A DNA stretch of 26,042 nucleotides, taken from Nitrososphaeraceae archaeon. Its GTDB lineage: Archaea; Thermoproteota; Nitrososphaeria; Nitrososphaerales; Nitrososphaeraceae. Positions 1-7,785 of this stretch are shown here, one piece after another. The stretch is from positions 1 to 26,042 of the forward strand of contig JAICQW010000003.1 in assembly GCA_025937665.1 (NCBI GenBank), read 5' to 3'. A program made the position numbers and the translations under genes. The stretch's first letter is position 1, and each line of letters begins with the position of its first letter. The notes below the pieces were generated by a model. It searched no databases, was not told where the DNA came from, and saw only the letters and a list, made by a program, of their open reading frames with translations.

Positions 1-144
1 ATCATGCATCCATTACCTAGGATAGACGAAATATCGCAAGATGTTGATAGTAAAACTAATGCGATCTACTTTAAACAAGCCTCTTATGGTAAAGATCTAA
101 GATCCGCACTTCTCGCTTTGATTTTAAATGAATCTCCGCTCTGA
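1..144 (+). CDS. pyrB: Aspartate carbamoyltransferase catalytic chain, C-terminal end (partial)
   Basis: The window opens inside a gene; 47 residues remain before a TGA stop. The visible tail begins with I-MHPLPRIDEI and continues with a DVD, an AIYFKQA and an LLALIL segment, which is the C-terminal signature of aspartate transcarbamoylase (MHPLPRVDEI..DVD..P.A.YF.QA). The enzyme condenses carbamoyl phosphate with aspartate in the first committed step of pyrimidine synthesis, in the cytoplasm. The protein ends where the family normally ends, so only the 5' part is missing because of the window edge. No pyrI regulatory gene follows; the next gene, ilvE, is convergent after an 85-nt gap. The family call is confident. 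Confidence 0.9.
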   Translation: MMHPLPRIDEISQDVDSKTNAIYFKQASYGKDLRSALLALILNESPL

Positions 145-229
145 GAATTTTTGTCTAGTACGTGCTATTTTCTTGAAACTCGATATTTTGTTTAATAAGA
201 AAATGAAAATGAAATAAATCTTTTTTCAA

Positions 230-1144
230 TCAATTGACGTATGTGAGCCATTTATCGAATTTTTCAATATCTCCATGTACTATTTGATGGTAAATGCTTT
301 TTAATTGTGTAGCAATTTTCCCTACCTCTCCATTAGCAATGACTATCTTGTCGATTTCTCCTATAGATTTAATTTCAGCAGCTGTTCCAGTTAAGAATAC
401 TTCATCAGCATAATACAACTCATCTCGTGATATATCGCAAATCTGAAAGTTAATCCCCATGTGCTCTGCAATCGATAATACGGTTGATCGGGTTATTCCA
501 TCCAATGCACCTGATGTAAGGGGAGGTGTAATGAGGGTGTTATCTCTTACAATAAAAATATTCTCGGCGGTTCCTTCTACCACCATTCCACTGATATTTA
601 GCATGATTGCTTCGTCAACCCCCGAGCTTATCGCCTCTATTCTAGCTAGCGCTGAATTTGCATAATTCGCTGTAGCCTTAGCATGCATTGGTAGACTTCT
701 TGAATCTATTCGCGCCCAAGATGAAACAATAACTCTCATGCCTTTGTTTTCCTCAGTTTTTATGTGGTCTTCCCAATCCCACAGAGCAATAGATGCTGAT
801 ACTTTGTTCGGTAAAGGATTGACTCCCATTTTCCCATACCCGTAATAGCATATTGGTCTTATGTAGCAATGCTTGACATTATTAATCCTGATAGTTTCAA
901 CTATCGCATCCGCAAGATCTTTCTCTGAAAATTGTAAAGTCATATGATACATTTTACAACTGTTAGCAAGCCTCCTGACATGATCCTCTAATCGAAAAAT
1001 AGCTGGGCCATTTTTTGTATCATAGCAGCGGATACCTTCAAACACTGCAGTCCCGTAGTGCATTGCGTGTGTGAGAATGTGAATTTTTGCATTATTCCAC
1101 TCAACGAACTTTCCATCCATCCATATCTTACCTTTGCCATTCAT
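230..1144 (-). CDS. ilvE: Branched-chain amino acid aminotransferase
   Basis: A PLP-dependent fold-type IV aminotransferase of 304 residues, the usual length. It transfers the amino group between glutamate and the keto acids of valine, leucine and isoleucine. Visible family features are the N-terminal IWMDGKFVEW strand, HAMHYGTAVFEGIR (about residues 26-39), the catalytic lysine in HAKATANY (K156), the EGTAENIFIV phosphate-site region, GALDGITR and the FLTGTAAEI segment near residue 255. The ATG at 1144 overlaps the stop of lysC by four bases (ATGA), so the two are almost certainly co-transcribed and translationally coupled. D-amino acid aminotransferase or ADC lyase are relatives, but the length and the motif set favour IlvE. 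Confidence 0.93.
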   Translation of the reverse strand: MNGKGKIWMDGKFVEWNNAKIHILTHAMHYGTAVFEGIRCYDTKNGPAIFRLEDHVRRLANSCKMYHMTLQFSEKDLADAIVETIRINNVKHCYIRPICYYGYGKMGVNPLPNKVSASIALWDWEDHIKTEENKGMRVIVSSWARIDSRSLPMHAKATANYANSALARIEAISSGVDEAIMLNISGMVVEGTAENIFIVRDNTLITPPLTSGALDGITRSTVLSIAEHMGINFQICDISRDELYYADEVFLTGTAAEIKSIGEIDKIVIANGEVGKIATQLKSIYHQIVHGDIEKFDKWLTYVN

Positions 1145-2565
1145 TGAATTTCATCCCGGTCAATTCTGTTTCTCTTATCGTGTATTGCCCTTATTGCATC
1201 AGCTACCTTGGAATCATCCACAATAATTAGGATACGTGAAGTCTCTTCTTGTGCATCCAAGTTCAAAATATTAATTCCATGCTCACCTACCGTGCTGCTC
1301 GTAGTTGAAGCAATTTTAGGCATTTTCCACATATTATCCCCAATTAGAGTAACAACACCTCTGTCATACACTATCTCCGTTTTCGGATAATAAGCCTTGA
1401 AATGATGTTCATTTCGCCGGACATAGTCTCCATCGAGGAATAGGATCCTAGTGATTTCAGTTCCCTCTTTCTTATATGGGGATAGTTTGAGAAAATCATG
1501 ATATTGCTTGTAGCTTTCAAGCGATGCCAATAAATGGGAGGCTGCTATACTCTCCATCCTTACTATAGCGCAATTTCTCTTTCCAGTAACAATCTTAACA
1601 AGATTGTCTGATTGGTCGGCAGAAATTTTTGATATGGTTGTTGTATTGGAAGGATCATTCAAGTTTGTAATTACGATAGGTATATCCATATTGTTATTAT
1701 CAATTTCCTTGATTGCCAGAGGATCAAGTATTTTCATTCCAAACATACCGGCTAATCTTGCTTCATTATAAGAAAGAAATTTGATACTATCCAATTCTTT
1801 CTTTACTATTTTTGGATCTGCACTCAGTACGGCATTATCCTTTTCAAAATCTAATTCTGTTTTGTATTTTTCGTTCAGCAATATAGCAACATCTGCTGCA
1901 GATCTATCTGAACCTCCTCTTTCATAGGTCGTTTCTAGTCCGTCGGTTGTTTTTCCAATGAAACCTCCTATGGTCACTACACTATTTTTTTCTATTAATT
2001 CACAGAAATGCCTTGATTTTTGCTTTGATTCTTCAATCAAAAAATTTGCAGCTTCAAAGTTATCATCGGTGATAATAGGCCATTGCTCAATGTCCACATG
2101 GTCAGACTTTATTTTCTTGCTTCTTAAAACATAGTCCATTAGATATGACATTGGTATCTCTCCACTATAAGCAAGGGTCCTTGACCTGGTAACATCAACA
2201 AATCTTCGATTTTCTGCGGCCTGTTTTAACGAAACAATGACTTCTTTATGAAATTTATTAATATGATTAGAAAATTTATTTCGGTACTCCTCAGAAAGAT
2301 TATTTGATGCAATGTTTTCATATATATCACGTAAAACATCGATCTCTATTGGATTTGATTGAGCATAGTTCTTTCCAATGTGCATAGCCACATCAGTCAT
2401 CGAACTTAATTTGTCTCTATATCGAATCAATGGTGCGGAAAATACAGCGACTACCTTGTTTTGACCTTCTATCTTATTACTTATTCTTTGAATTATTTTG
2501 TCTATACATACACCATCCTCCCCTAGCGTACTACCCCCAAATTTCATTACAGTGACTGTTCCCAA
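1141..2565 (-). CDS. lysC: Aspartate kinase
   Basis: Aspartokinase of 474 residues, catalysing ATP-dependent phosphorylation of aspartate, the entry step to lysine, threonine and methionine. The N-terminal VMKFGGSTLG (K8-G11) and the ERGGSDRSAADVA motif near residue 225 mark the amino acid kinase domain. The last ~130 residues form an ACT region with VVTLIGDNMW and a GEHGINILNLD segment, typical of allosteric control by lysine or threonine. The start is a TTG: this keeps the first beta strand (TVTVMKFGG), and a TATA-like TATAGAAT lies about 28 nt upstream on the minus strand. An ATG at 2547 would cut off that strand. It is the first gene of a two-gene unit with ilvE, linking threonine supply to isoleucine synthesis. 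Confidence 0.92.
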   Translation of the reverse strand: MGTVTVMKFGGSTLGEDGVCIDKIIQRISNKIEGQNKVVAVFSAPLIRYRDKLSSMTDVAMHIGKNYAQSNPIEIDVLRDIYENIASNNLSEEYRNKFSNHINKFHKEVIVSLKQAAENRRFVDVTRSRTLAYSGEIPMSYLMDYVLRSKKIKSDHVDIEQWPIITDDNFEAANFLIEESKQKSRHFCELIEKNSVVTIGGFIGKTTDGLETTYERGGSDRSAADVAILLNEKYKTELDFEKDNAVLSADPKIVKKELDSIKFLSYNEARLAGMFGMKILDPLAIKEIDNNNMDIPIVITNLNDPSNTTTISKISADQSDNLVKIVTGKRNCAIVRMESIAASHLLASLESYKQYHDFLKLSPYKKEGTEITRILFLDGDYVRRNEHHFKAYYPKTEIVYDRGVVTLIGDNMWKMPKIASTTSSTVGEHGINILNLDAQEETSRILIIVDDSKVADAIRAIHDKRNRIDRDEIQ

Positions 2566-2587
2566 ACTAATCGATCTTGAAAATGGA

Positions 2588-2600
2588 TTATTCTATACCA
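2588..2600 (-). promoter_or_regulatory. TATA-like box for lysC-ilvE
   Basis: On the minus strand the sequence reads TGGTATAGAAT, centred about 28 nt before the lysC TTG. This is the archaeal TATA-to-start distance expected for a leaderless mRNA. It lies in the divergent gap between lysC and the TPM gene. Confidence 0.45.
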
Positions 2601-2787
2601 TATATTAGGTAACCTGTTACGCCAAATCCACATCTACTGTTTGAATTTTAAGATCTCAAATTTTAATGCTTGACTACTAATACCGGTAGTTATAATTCCT
2701 GGTTTCAATAATTAGATCGGATTATAATCCTAGTGAATAATATTTTAAATGAACAAAAAACAAAATGTTTGTAAATAACTGGTTCTA

Positions 2788-3678
2788 ATGTTACTCAACT
2801 TGTATGGCCTTTTTAATCTCGATAAGTTATGCATAACATCCACTTTAATTACGATTCTTTTATTCTCTATTGTTTCCCAACCGTCATACGGTATTAGACC
2901 CCAATATGTATATGATAATGCTAACTTGGTAAATTCAAAATACAAGGATTTGATTGAAGATTATCTTAGAGGTATGGATGCTCAAACCTCTGCTGAAGTA
3001 GTAATATTTACTATTCCAAGTTTTATTGGGCATGGGATAAAGAAAGACAATCAAGAGATTCCGGACAGAGATACTCTTGCCAATTATATTTTTAATGAAG
3101 TTACTTTGGATGGAATAAAAGGCATAGGAAAGAAGGATAAGGATAATGGTGTTTTAGTTTTATACTCACTGGAACGCGATTCTGGGGGCGGATCGATGCG
3201 CATTGAAGTCGGCAGGGGAATGGAAGGAAATATCACAGACGGCACGGCAGGTGCAATTTTGGATTCATATCTTGTTCCAGCAAGACAAAATTTTGAAGCT
3301 ACTAAGAATCCTGATGTCTTAGGCGAAGCTTTCTTAACAACGGTAATTGCAATTGGTGAGAAGATTGGTTATAAAAATCAGAATCAGGTTTACCAAGAGT
3401 ATGAACCACGCGAAAGTGAAAGTGGTTGGGAAGTAATGATGTTGATGCTAGTTTTTCTCGCGATTATTGCCGTCATTTTTTATCTGGGCAGAAGAAGGAG
3501 ATTTGGATCGAGAGGACAGAGTGGTAATGATTTAGGTGGCAGTGGATTTGGTTGGGGAGGTTTATTGGGTGGATTAGGTTGGGCAGGAGGTGGTGGCGGA
3601 TTCTCAAGAGGATCCGGCGGCGCTGGCAGTTATGGTGGAGGTGGAGGCTCCTCTGGAGGAGGTGGTGCAGGCAGGTAG
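2788..3678 (+). CDS. TPM-domain membrane protein with Gly-rich tail (YgcG-like)
   Basis: A 296-residue secreted or membrane-anchored protein. A hydrophobic signal or anchor helix lies at about residues 15-35. It is followed by a TPM domain (TLP18.3/Psb32/MOLO-1, formerly DUF477), about residues 40-185: VYDNANLVNS at its start, then KDNGVLVLYSLERD, the conserved RIEVGRGMEG and DGTAGAILDSYLVPAR. One transmembrane helix (about 216-233) precedes RRRR, and the tail is dominated by Gly/Ser runs (GGGGGSSGGGG). This layout matches bacterial YgcG/BA42-type proteins, which usually sit beside LemA, as here. The biochemical role of the family is poorly known (membrane or photosystem maintenance in plants). 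The catalytic domain probably faces outside. Confidence 0.85.
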   Translation: MLLNLYGLFNLDKLCITSTLITILLFSIVSQPSYGIRPQYVYDNANLVNSKYKDLIEDYLRGMDAQTSAEVVIFTIPSFIGHGIKKDNQEIPDRDTLANYIFNEVTLDGIKGIGKKDKDNGVLVLYSLERDSGGGSMRIEVGRGMEGNITDGTAGAILDSYLVPARQNFEATKNPDVLGEAFLTTVIAIGEKIGYKNQNQVYQEYEPRESESGWEVMMLMLVFLAIIAVIFYLGRRRRFGSRGQSGNDLGGSGFGWGGLLGGLGWAGGGGGFSRGSGGAGSYGGGGGSSGGGGAGR

Positions 3679-3759
3679 CCATAACTGCGATTTTCCACAT
3701 TTATCCAGTGGATTTAATAAGGCGCTGCTCATATTGAAACAAAGTTATTGTGATTTGAT

Positions 3760-4371
3760 ATGAGAACGGGGATTAAAGTTGGCATTGGAATCGCCGCATT
3801 AATAATTATTATTATAGTAAGCCTGTATTCTATGTATATTTCTGGCTTTAATGGTGTGCAGTCTAGAGATGAGTCGGTTAAGAAACGTGCTGCAGATGTG
3901 GACACCCAGCTTCAAAGGAGGTATGATCTAATCCCTAACTTGGTATCATCAGTAAAGGGCTATATGCAGTTCGAACGTCAAACATTAGAGGACATTACCA
4001 AGCTTAGATCGCAATGGATGCAAACTCCAGATGCAGCACAACGTGTCAACTTGAGCAACCAATTAGAAGCTACACTTAGCAAGATCATATTAACATATGA
4101 AGCATATCCGGAGCTAAAATCTGATGCTACTGTGACAAGATTAATGGATGAATTGGCCGGTACTGAAAATAGAATTTCTGTTAGTAGAACTGCGTACAAT
4201 GACGGCGTAAGAGACTTTAACCTTCACATTAGAACCTTCCCAAATAACGTATTTAATGAAAATGGATTTCTTGGTGCTAAAGCTTGGGGTTATGAACAGT
4301 ACCCTCAATACGAAGCTTCAGCACAGGCTAGGGCTATAGTACCACAAGTAAACCTTAACCTAACCAGTTAG
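3760..4371 (+). CDS. lemA: LemA family protein
   Basis: A 203-residue protein with one N-terminal transmembrane helix (about residues 6-28), a short outside tail before it and a long helical domain after it. The LemA signature is clear: DTQLQRRYDLIPNLVSSVKG (about residues 48-68), a central helical LEATLSKII segment, the ENRISVSRTAYNDGVRDFN helix and a terminal FPNNVFNENGFLGAKAW. It lies 81 nt after the TPM protein, the pairing seen across many bacteria and archaea. The family function is unproven and its members are membrane-associated helical bundles. A weak AT-rich element near 3730 may allow independent transcription. Confidence 0.9.
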   Translation: MRTGIKVGIGIAALIIIIIVSLYSMYISGFNGVQSRDESVKKRAADVDTQLQRRYDLIPNLVSSVKGYMQFERQTLEDITKLRSQWMQTPDAAQRVNLSNQLEATLSKIILTYEAYPELKSDATVTRLMDELAGTENRISVSRTAYNDGVRDFNLHIRTFPNNVFNENGFLGAKAWGYEQYPQYEASAQARAIVPQVNLNLTS

Positions 4372-4535
4372 TTGATATGATGAATATTTCCTTTAGTCGA
4401 TGAACGTTAGATTCACCTTTGAGATTATTTTCAATCGCAACGTAATTAGAGAATTTGCACTCAATTGAGATACAATATTTTCTAGGTAACATCATTAAGA
4501 CTTACAGTCAAGCCAAAATGGATCTGGATAGAAGG

Positions 4536-4546
4536 AAATTAATTAG
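4536..4546 (+). promoter_or_regulatory. TATA-like box for the dodecin gene
   Basis: The sequence AAATTAATTAG is centred 27 nt before the ATG at 4568, which fits a leaderless transcript. Confidence is moderate because the surrounding region is also AT-rich. Confidence 0.35.
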
Positions 4547-4567
4547 GATCAATACTATAAAACGTAA

Positions 4568-4786
4568 ATGAGTCGTGTAGCAAAAATAATAGCAATTGTA
4601 GGAAGTTCTGAAAAAGGTTGGAGTGAAGCGGCGCAGGTTGCCTTGGATGAAGCACATAAAACAGTTCACGGAATTACGGGATTGGAAGTAACTGATATGA
4701 CTGCAAAGGTAGATTCGCAAACAGGTAAAATATCTTCTTACCGTGTAACAGTAAAGATAGCTTTTGGTGTGGAACACTCAGATTAA
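4568..4786 (+). CDS. Dodecin-like small protein
   Basis: A 72-residue protein with the complete dodecin layout: a first strand (KIIAIVGSS), a single helix starting GWSEAAQVALDEAHKTV, then two long strands ending YRVTVKIAFGVE. Dodecins form hollow dodecamers that store or buffer flavins in the cytoplasm. Here the position that carries the flavin-stacking tryptophan (Trp36 of the Halobacterium protein) aligns with Gly38 in GITGLEVTDM, so flavin binding in the usual mode is doubtful. The non-flavin (calcium dodecin/SecE2-like) branch is an alternative. It stands alone between lemA and htrA with its own TATA-like box and a downstream hairpin. The fold call is confident, the ligand is not. Confidence 0.85.
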   Translation: MSRVAKIIAIVGSSEKGWSEAAQVALDEAHKTVHGITGLEVTDMTAKVDSQTGKISSYRVTVKIAFGVEHSD

Positions 4787-4824
4787 TTCCTAAATTTAGT
4801 AGGAATTCTTTAAAATTTTTTCCA
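4785..4824 (+). terminator. Hairpin plus T-rich stretch after dodecin
   Basis: A perfect 8-bp stem (AATTCCTA, 4785-4792, with TAGGAATT, 4800-4807) with a 7-nt loop begins within the stop codon of the dodecin gene and is followed by a T-rich stretch with six consecutive Ts. This is consistent with transcription ending here, separating the gene from htrA. Confidence 0.5.
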
Positions 4825-5046
4825 ACATTTTATCTCAAAAGATCAAACTAATTGTTCCCAATTAACTATCATAACTTAATCCTTTCCTCATCATTATAAT
4901 ATAAGAATGTAAATATTGAAAAAGAAGGAATTCACTTATTGCTACTGAAATCCAAAAAATGCTGCACGAGTAGTATTCTAATATGGTTTGCTTTCGGGAA
5001 TTCAAAGTTAATGTTAAAATAGTTGGAGTTATTGATTAGACGTAAA

Positions 5047-6315
5047 ATGCTGAGAAAATGGATGCTGATACTATCTTTCATTTATGTATCATATTTACTA
5101 ATTTTGGGCAGTAATCAAACTTATCAATACCAAATTTTTGGCCAATCTGGTACCACCTCTGGACAGGCACAGGCTCCACCTGGTTCTGATTTGACCCTAC
5201 CAAATCTCTTTGCATCAGCATCAAAGTCGGTGGTTCAGGTTACGATTGTAGATCCTCAGACAGGTTCCCAACAAGGTATTGGATCGGGTTTTGTTTATGA
5301 TTCTGTAGGCCACATAGCTACAAACAATCATGTAGTTGCCTTTAATTTAGGCAACAATGAATACATTGTAACATTCCTTAATGGCAATGCATATGAAGCA
5401 ACATTGGTTGGTAACGATCCTTTCAGTGATCTAGCCGTCTTAAAGATATTGAATCCTAAGGCAACCGATGTACATCCCTTGGCTCTAAGCAACTCTTTAC
5501 CACTTGTTGGAGATACAGCCGTGGCAATAGGAAATCCATTTGGATTGTCAGGTTCGTTAACTGTCGGTGTAATTAGTGCGGTTGGCAGATTGCTTCCCAC
5601 TTCTGGAGGTCAAGATTCTCAATTTATGGGTTCAGCAGCGTCTAGCTTTGACATTCCAGATGTAATTCAGACCGATGCTGCAATTAATCCCGGAAATTCT
5701 GGAGGTCCACTATTAAATATGAAAAATGAAGTAATTGGAATAAATTCTGCCATATACTCTAACACAGGATCAAATGCGGGAATTGGATTTGCGATACCAT
5801 CAAGTACGATCAAGAAAGTTGTACAGTCGATTATTACTACAGGAGAATATCAACATCCTTATTTGGGAGTTACAGGAGTGGACATTACTCCTCAGCTGGC
5901 CAAAATATTTGGCTTGATTGATGCAAAGGGATTTTTAGTTACGGATATAACTCCTGGCAGTCCAGCATCCAGAGCAGGATTCCACACAGGAGGTGTGTCA
6001 TATGATCAACAAGGTCAAATTACTAATTCATATGGAGATATCATTACCAAAATAGATGAAAATGAGGTACGTAAAATTGACGACATCCTCACATACCTAG
6101 AAAGAGCAAAGAAAGTTAACGATACCATTACCCTGACAATAATCAGAGATAATCAATTAAAAGACATCAATGTGGTTCTGGGATCAAGACCTACACAGGA
6201 GGAAGGTTTGGCAGTCGGTCCGTTTGGAGACCAGTCATCTCCAGAGCTTGATGGAGAATATTCTGATTGTCCGAGTTATGTGCCACAAAGTTTGTGCGAT
6301 TTATTTGTACAATAG
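5047..6315 (+). CDS. Secreted HtrA/DegP-type serine protease with PDZ domain
   Basis: A trypsin-like S1C protease of 422 residues. Residues 1-25 form a hydrophobic signal or anchor segment, so the enzyme acts outside the membrane. The triad is visible as His95 (IATNNHVV), Asp128 (DPFSDLAVLK) and Ser218 (INPGNSGGPLL). A C-terminal PDZ domain covers about 270-385 (YLGVTGVDIT, GSPASRAGF, GDIITKIDENEVRKIDD), followed by a short tail with two cysteines. It would degrade or refold damaged exported proteins. The ATG at 5047 has a TATA-like GTTAAAATAG about 30 nt upstream. A TTG at 5023 is in frame and would add eight residues, but lacks such a box. It follows TPM, LemA and dodecin, which suggests envelope maintenance. 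Confidence 0.92.
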   Translation: MLRKWMLILSFIYVSYLLILGSNQTYQYQIFGQSGTTSGQAQAPPGSDLTLPNLFASASKSVVQVTIVDPQTGSQQGIGSGFVYDSVGHIATNNHVVAFNLGNNEYIVTFLNGNAYEATLVGNDPFSDLAVLKILNPKATDVHPLALSNSLPLVGDTAVAIGNPFGLSGSLTVGVISAVGRLLPTSGGQDSQFMGSAASSFDIPDVIQTDAAINPGNSGGPLLNMKNEVIGINSAIYSNTGSNAGIGFAIPSSTIKKVVQSIITTGEYQHPYLGVTGVDITPQLAKIFGLIDAKGFLVTDITPGSPASRAGFHTGGVSYDQQGQITNSYGDIITKIDENEVRKIDDILTYLERAKKVNDTITLTIIRDNQLKDINVVLGSRPTQEEGLAVGPFGDQSSPELDGEYSDCPSYVPQSLCDLFVQ

Positions 6316-6386
6316 AAATTAGTATAACAAATATCTTCACCTAAGAATTTCATACATTAATAGTGGCTGACAAAAGCTAGTCTTCC

Positions 6387-6797
6387 ATGGAAAGGCTATG
6401 TTTATTAGTATCAAACCAAATATTTCTATTATTGGAAGACATGGTCGGAATGTTCGCCCAAAAGATGGGAATCCCTCCAGAATTAGCTAGAATGGGATTG
6501 TCATTGGTATCAAAATTCTTTCTTCAGAATTCAAATCCAAATGAAGCATCGGGATTGCTGTCATCATTGCCTGGTTTATCGGATATGTTTTCAGATGATG
6601 AAAGGAGACAATTCACGACAAGACAAGACAATGTCCCGCAAGAAGATCTTCTTGCAATGCTAAGGAATCAACTGGGTGGTGATAACGCACAGTCACAAAG
6701 ATTCTTCGAGGAAGGTACTAGACTCTTGCAAGATAGGACAGGACAGCAGGGACTGTTTGATAATGTCATACGAAATCAAAAGAAGAGTAGCTTCTAA
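6387..6797 (+). CDS. Hypothetical helical protein
   Basis: A 136-residue protein that I do not recognise. The sequence is largely helical: an N-terminal region, then MVGMFAQKMGIPPELARMGLSLVSKFF, a Ser/Leu-rich linker ending in LSSLPGLSDMF, and a polar C-terminal half rich in Gln, Asn and Arg (TRQDNVPQEDLLAMLRNQLGG, QSQRFFEEGTRLLQDR). No signal peptide or membrane span is convincing. The ATG at 6387 has a weak AT-rich element upstream. An internal ATG at 6441 would begin the protein at MVGMFAQ and drop 18 residues of hydrophobic, less protein-like sequence, and is a fair alternative. It is transcribed in the same direction as htrA, 71 nt after it, and is followed by a T-tract. Some resemblance to small bacterial DUF2780-like helical proteins is only an impression. 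Confidence 0.65.
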   Translation: MERLCLLVSNQIFLLLEDMVGMFAQKMGIPPELARMGLSLVSKFFLQNSNPNEASGLLSSLPGLSDMFSDDERRQFTTRQDNVPQEDLLAMLRNQLGGDNAQSQRFFEEGTRLLQDRTGQQGLFDNVIRNQKKSSF

Positions 6798-6810
6798 TCC
6801 ATCATCCTTC

Positions 6811-6816
6811 TTTTTT
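6811..6816 (+). terminator. T-tract after the helical hypothetical gene
   Basis: Six consecutive Ts preceded by CCTTC occur about 14 nt after the stop codon. Archaeal terminators are often simple T-tracts, so this is a plausible stop for the upstream plus-strand gene. Confidence 0.35.
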
Positions 6817-6860
6817 GCACTAGACCAATATTGACATATTTCCTGAGTAAACGTTTCTAC

Positions 6861-6983
6861 TTAAGGTATTAAGTAGACTAGAAAACTTGCGGCTACTACG
6901 CCTGCTACAATCAAAATTGTTATTAGTATTCCCTTCTTAGTAGTTTTTTTCTTATTATCTGGAATGTCGCCGTTTTGTGCCAA
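6861..6983 (-). CDS. Small single-span membrane protein
   Basis: A 40-residue ORF starting at TTG: a polar, Lys-rich N-terminus (AQNGDIPDNKKKTTKKG) followed by one strongly hydrophobic helix (ILITILIVAGVVAASFLVYL) and a terminal Ile-Pro. The pattern predicts a tail-anchored or single-span protein with the basic part in the cytoplasm. Support for a real gene comes from a clear TATA box (TTTATATA on the minus strand, 7008-7018) about 28 nt upstream of the TTG, as expected for a leaderless mRNA, and from a stop codon (TAA) just upstream of the TTG that leaves no other start. Function unknown. It is convergent with the helical hypothetical gene before it. Confidence 0.6.
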   Translation of the reverse strand: MAQNGDIPDNKKKTTKKGILITILIVAGVVAASFLVYLIP

Positions 6984-7007
6984 AGATTAGTAATAAAAAT
7001 CTCTTGG

Positions 7008-7018
7008 TATATAAATAT
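7008..7018 (-). promoter_or_regulatory. TATA box of the 40-aa membrane protein gene
   Basis: The sequence TATATAAATAT (read on the minus strand as ATATTTATATA) is centred about 28-30 nt before the TTG at 6983. It is one of the best TATA boxes in the window. Confidence 0.55.
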
Positions 7019-7160
7019 CAAACGTCTATTCAATTCGAAGTTAAGTAAAATCCGCTAAGCCATCATATAAGCAGTTATAAGCTTTAGATTCTATGTAGTG
7101 TTATGATCGAGGAGATCGAAAAGGTAAACTTTACTAGAATTAAAAAGGATAATGATGTGA

Positions 7161-7517
7161 TTATTTTGATGATTTTCGATCTTGATTACGAGAAATTTTT
7201 CCCTCAAGAGCATCAATGCGAGAAATAACTTTTGCAATATCTGACTGTATATCATATTGTGTGCTTAGTAATCCCATATCACTCATTATGACTGATTTTT
7301 TGGCATCTATTATCGCCTTAATTATCGGATCGTCCTGTTTATCAGCGCATTCCTTGTACAGGGTAACACGCTTAGCAAAATTATCTAGTATTTTATGATG
7401 GTCTTTACCAGGCCTATCCAGTTCTTTTAATATTTTATTATCTGCAATAAGTAACTCTTCAAATACGTCCTGCCCCATTTCTAGAAATGCTAACCCGCCA
7501 CTTTTAAATTTAATCAC
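7161..7517 (-). CDS. Hypothetical coiled-coil protein
   Basis: A 118-residue protein starting at GTG; not recognised. It is soluble, charged and predicted helical: FEELLIADNKILKELD and KILDNFAKRVTLYKECADK in the middle, ending in a short coiled coil (QSDIAKVISRIDALEGKISR, about residues 91-110) and a basic tail. One cysteine is present. AT-rich sequence (CATATTTTACA on the minus strand, around 7534-7545) lies about 25 nt upstream and could be the promoter. It is divergent from the downstream PadR gene with a 266-nt gap, which holds no other gene I can support. Confidence 0.65.
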   Translation of the reverse strand: MIKFKSGGLAFLEMGQDVFEELLIADNKILKELDRPGKDHHKILDNFAKRVTLYKECADKQDDPIIKAIIDAKKSVIMSDMGLLSTQYDIQSDIAKVISRIDALEGKISRNQDRKSSK

Positions 7518-7757
7518 AAAATTACTTGTTTTCTGTAAAATATGCTTTTATTGCACTATGGTAGAAGGATAAGATCCAATAACATTGTATTTTGTTATGC
7601 ATGTCGTAAGACTTTTTGTGATAAGGAAGTGTTTGAAAAACATACACCATGTCGATCATAGCAGATTTGCGAATATTGGTTCACAAAACTCCGAAAGTTA
7701 CCACCTACCCATTGAACCCCGATACGTCACCAAAACTGAAATGCAGAAAAAACTAAT

Positions 7758-7785
7758 ATATCGCTAGCGATATTACTAGTGATAT
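7758..7785 (+). promoter_or_regulatory. Tandem palindromes overlapping the padR start (putative operator)
   Basis: A perfect 16-bp palindrome (ATATCGCTAGCGATAT, 7758-7773) is followed by an overlapping near-palindrome (ATATTACTAGTGATAT, 7770-7785). Both have the form ATAT..CTAG..ATAT and their centres are 12 bp apart. The second covers the first two bases of the ATG of the PadR gene, and the first overlaps the position (about -27) where a TATA box would lie (CTAATATA). A dimeric winged-helix regulator bound here would block transcription, so autoregulation by the adjacent PadR protein is the natural reading. Confidence 0.55.

Noticed and set aside
3473..3737. Long ORFs in other frames over the Gly-rich tail of the TPM gene
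   Set aside because: Arg/Trp- or His/Leu-rich products are shadows of the repetitive Gly/Ser codons.
4518..4571. 17-residue ORF overlapping the dodecin start by ATGA
   Set aside because: Very short, basic, and it contains the TATA-like box of the dodecin gene; no independent support.
7585..7767. 60-codon plus-strand ORF before padR
   Set aside because: Low protein-like character, no TATA spacing, and it runs into the padR operator palindrome; probably chance.
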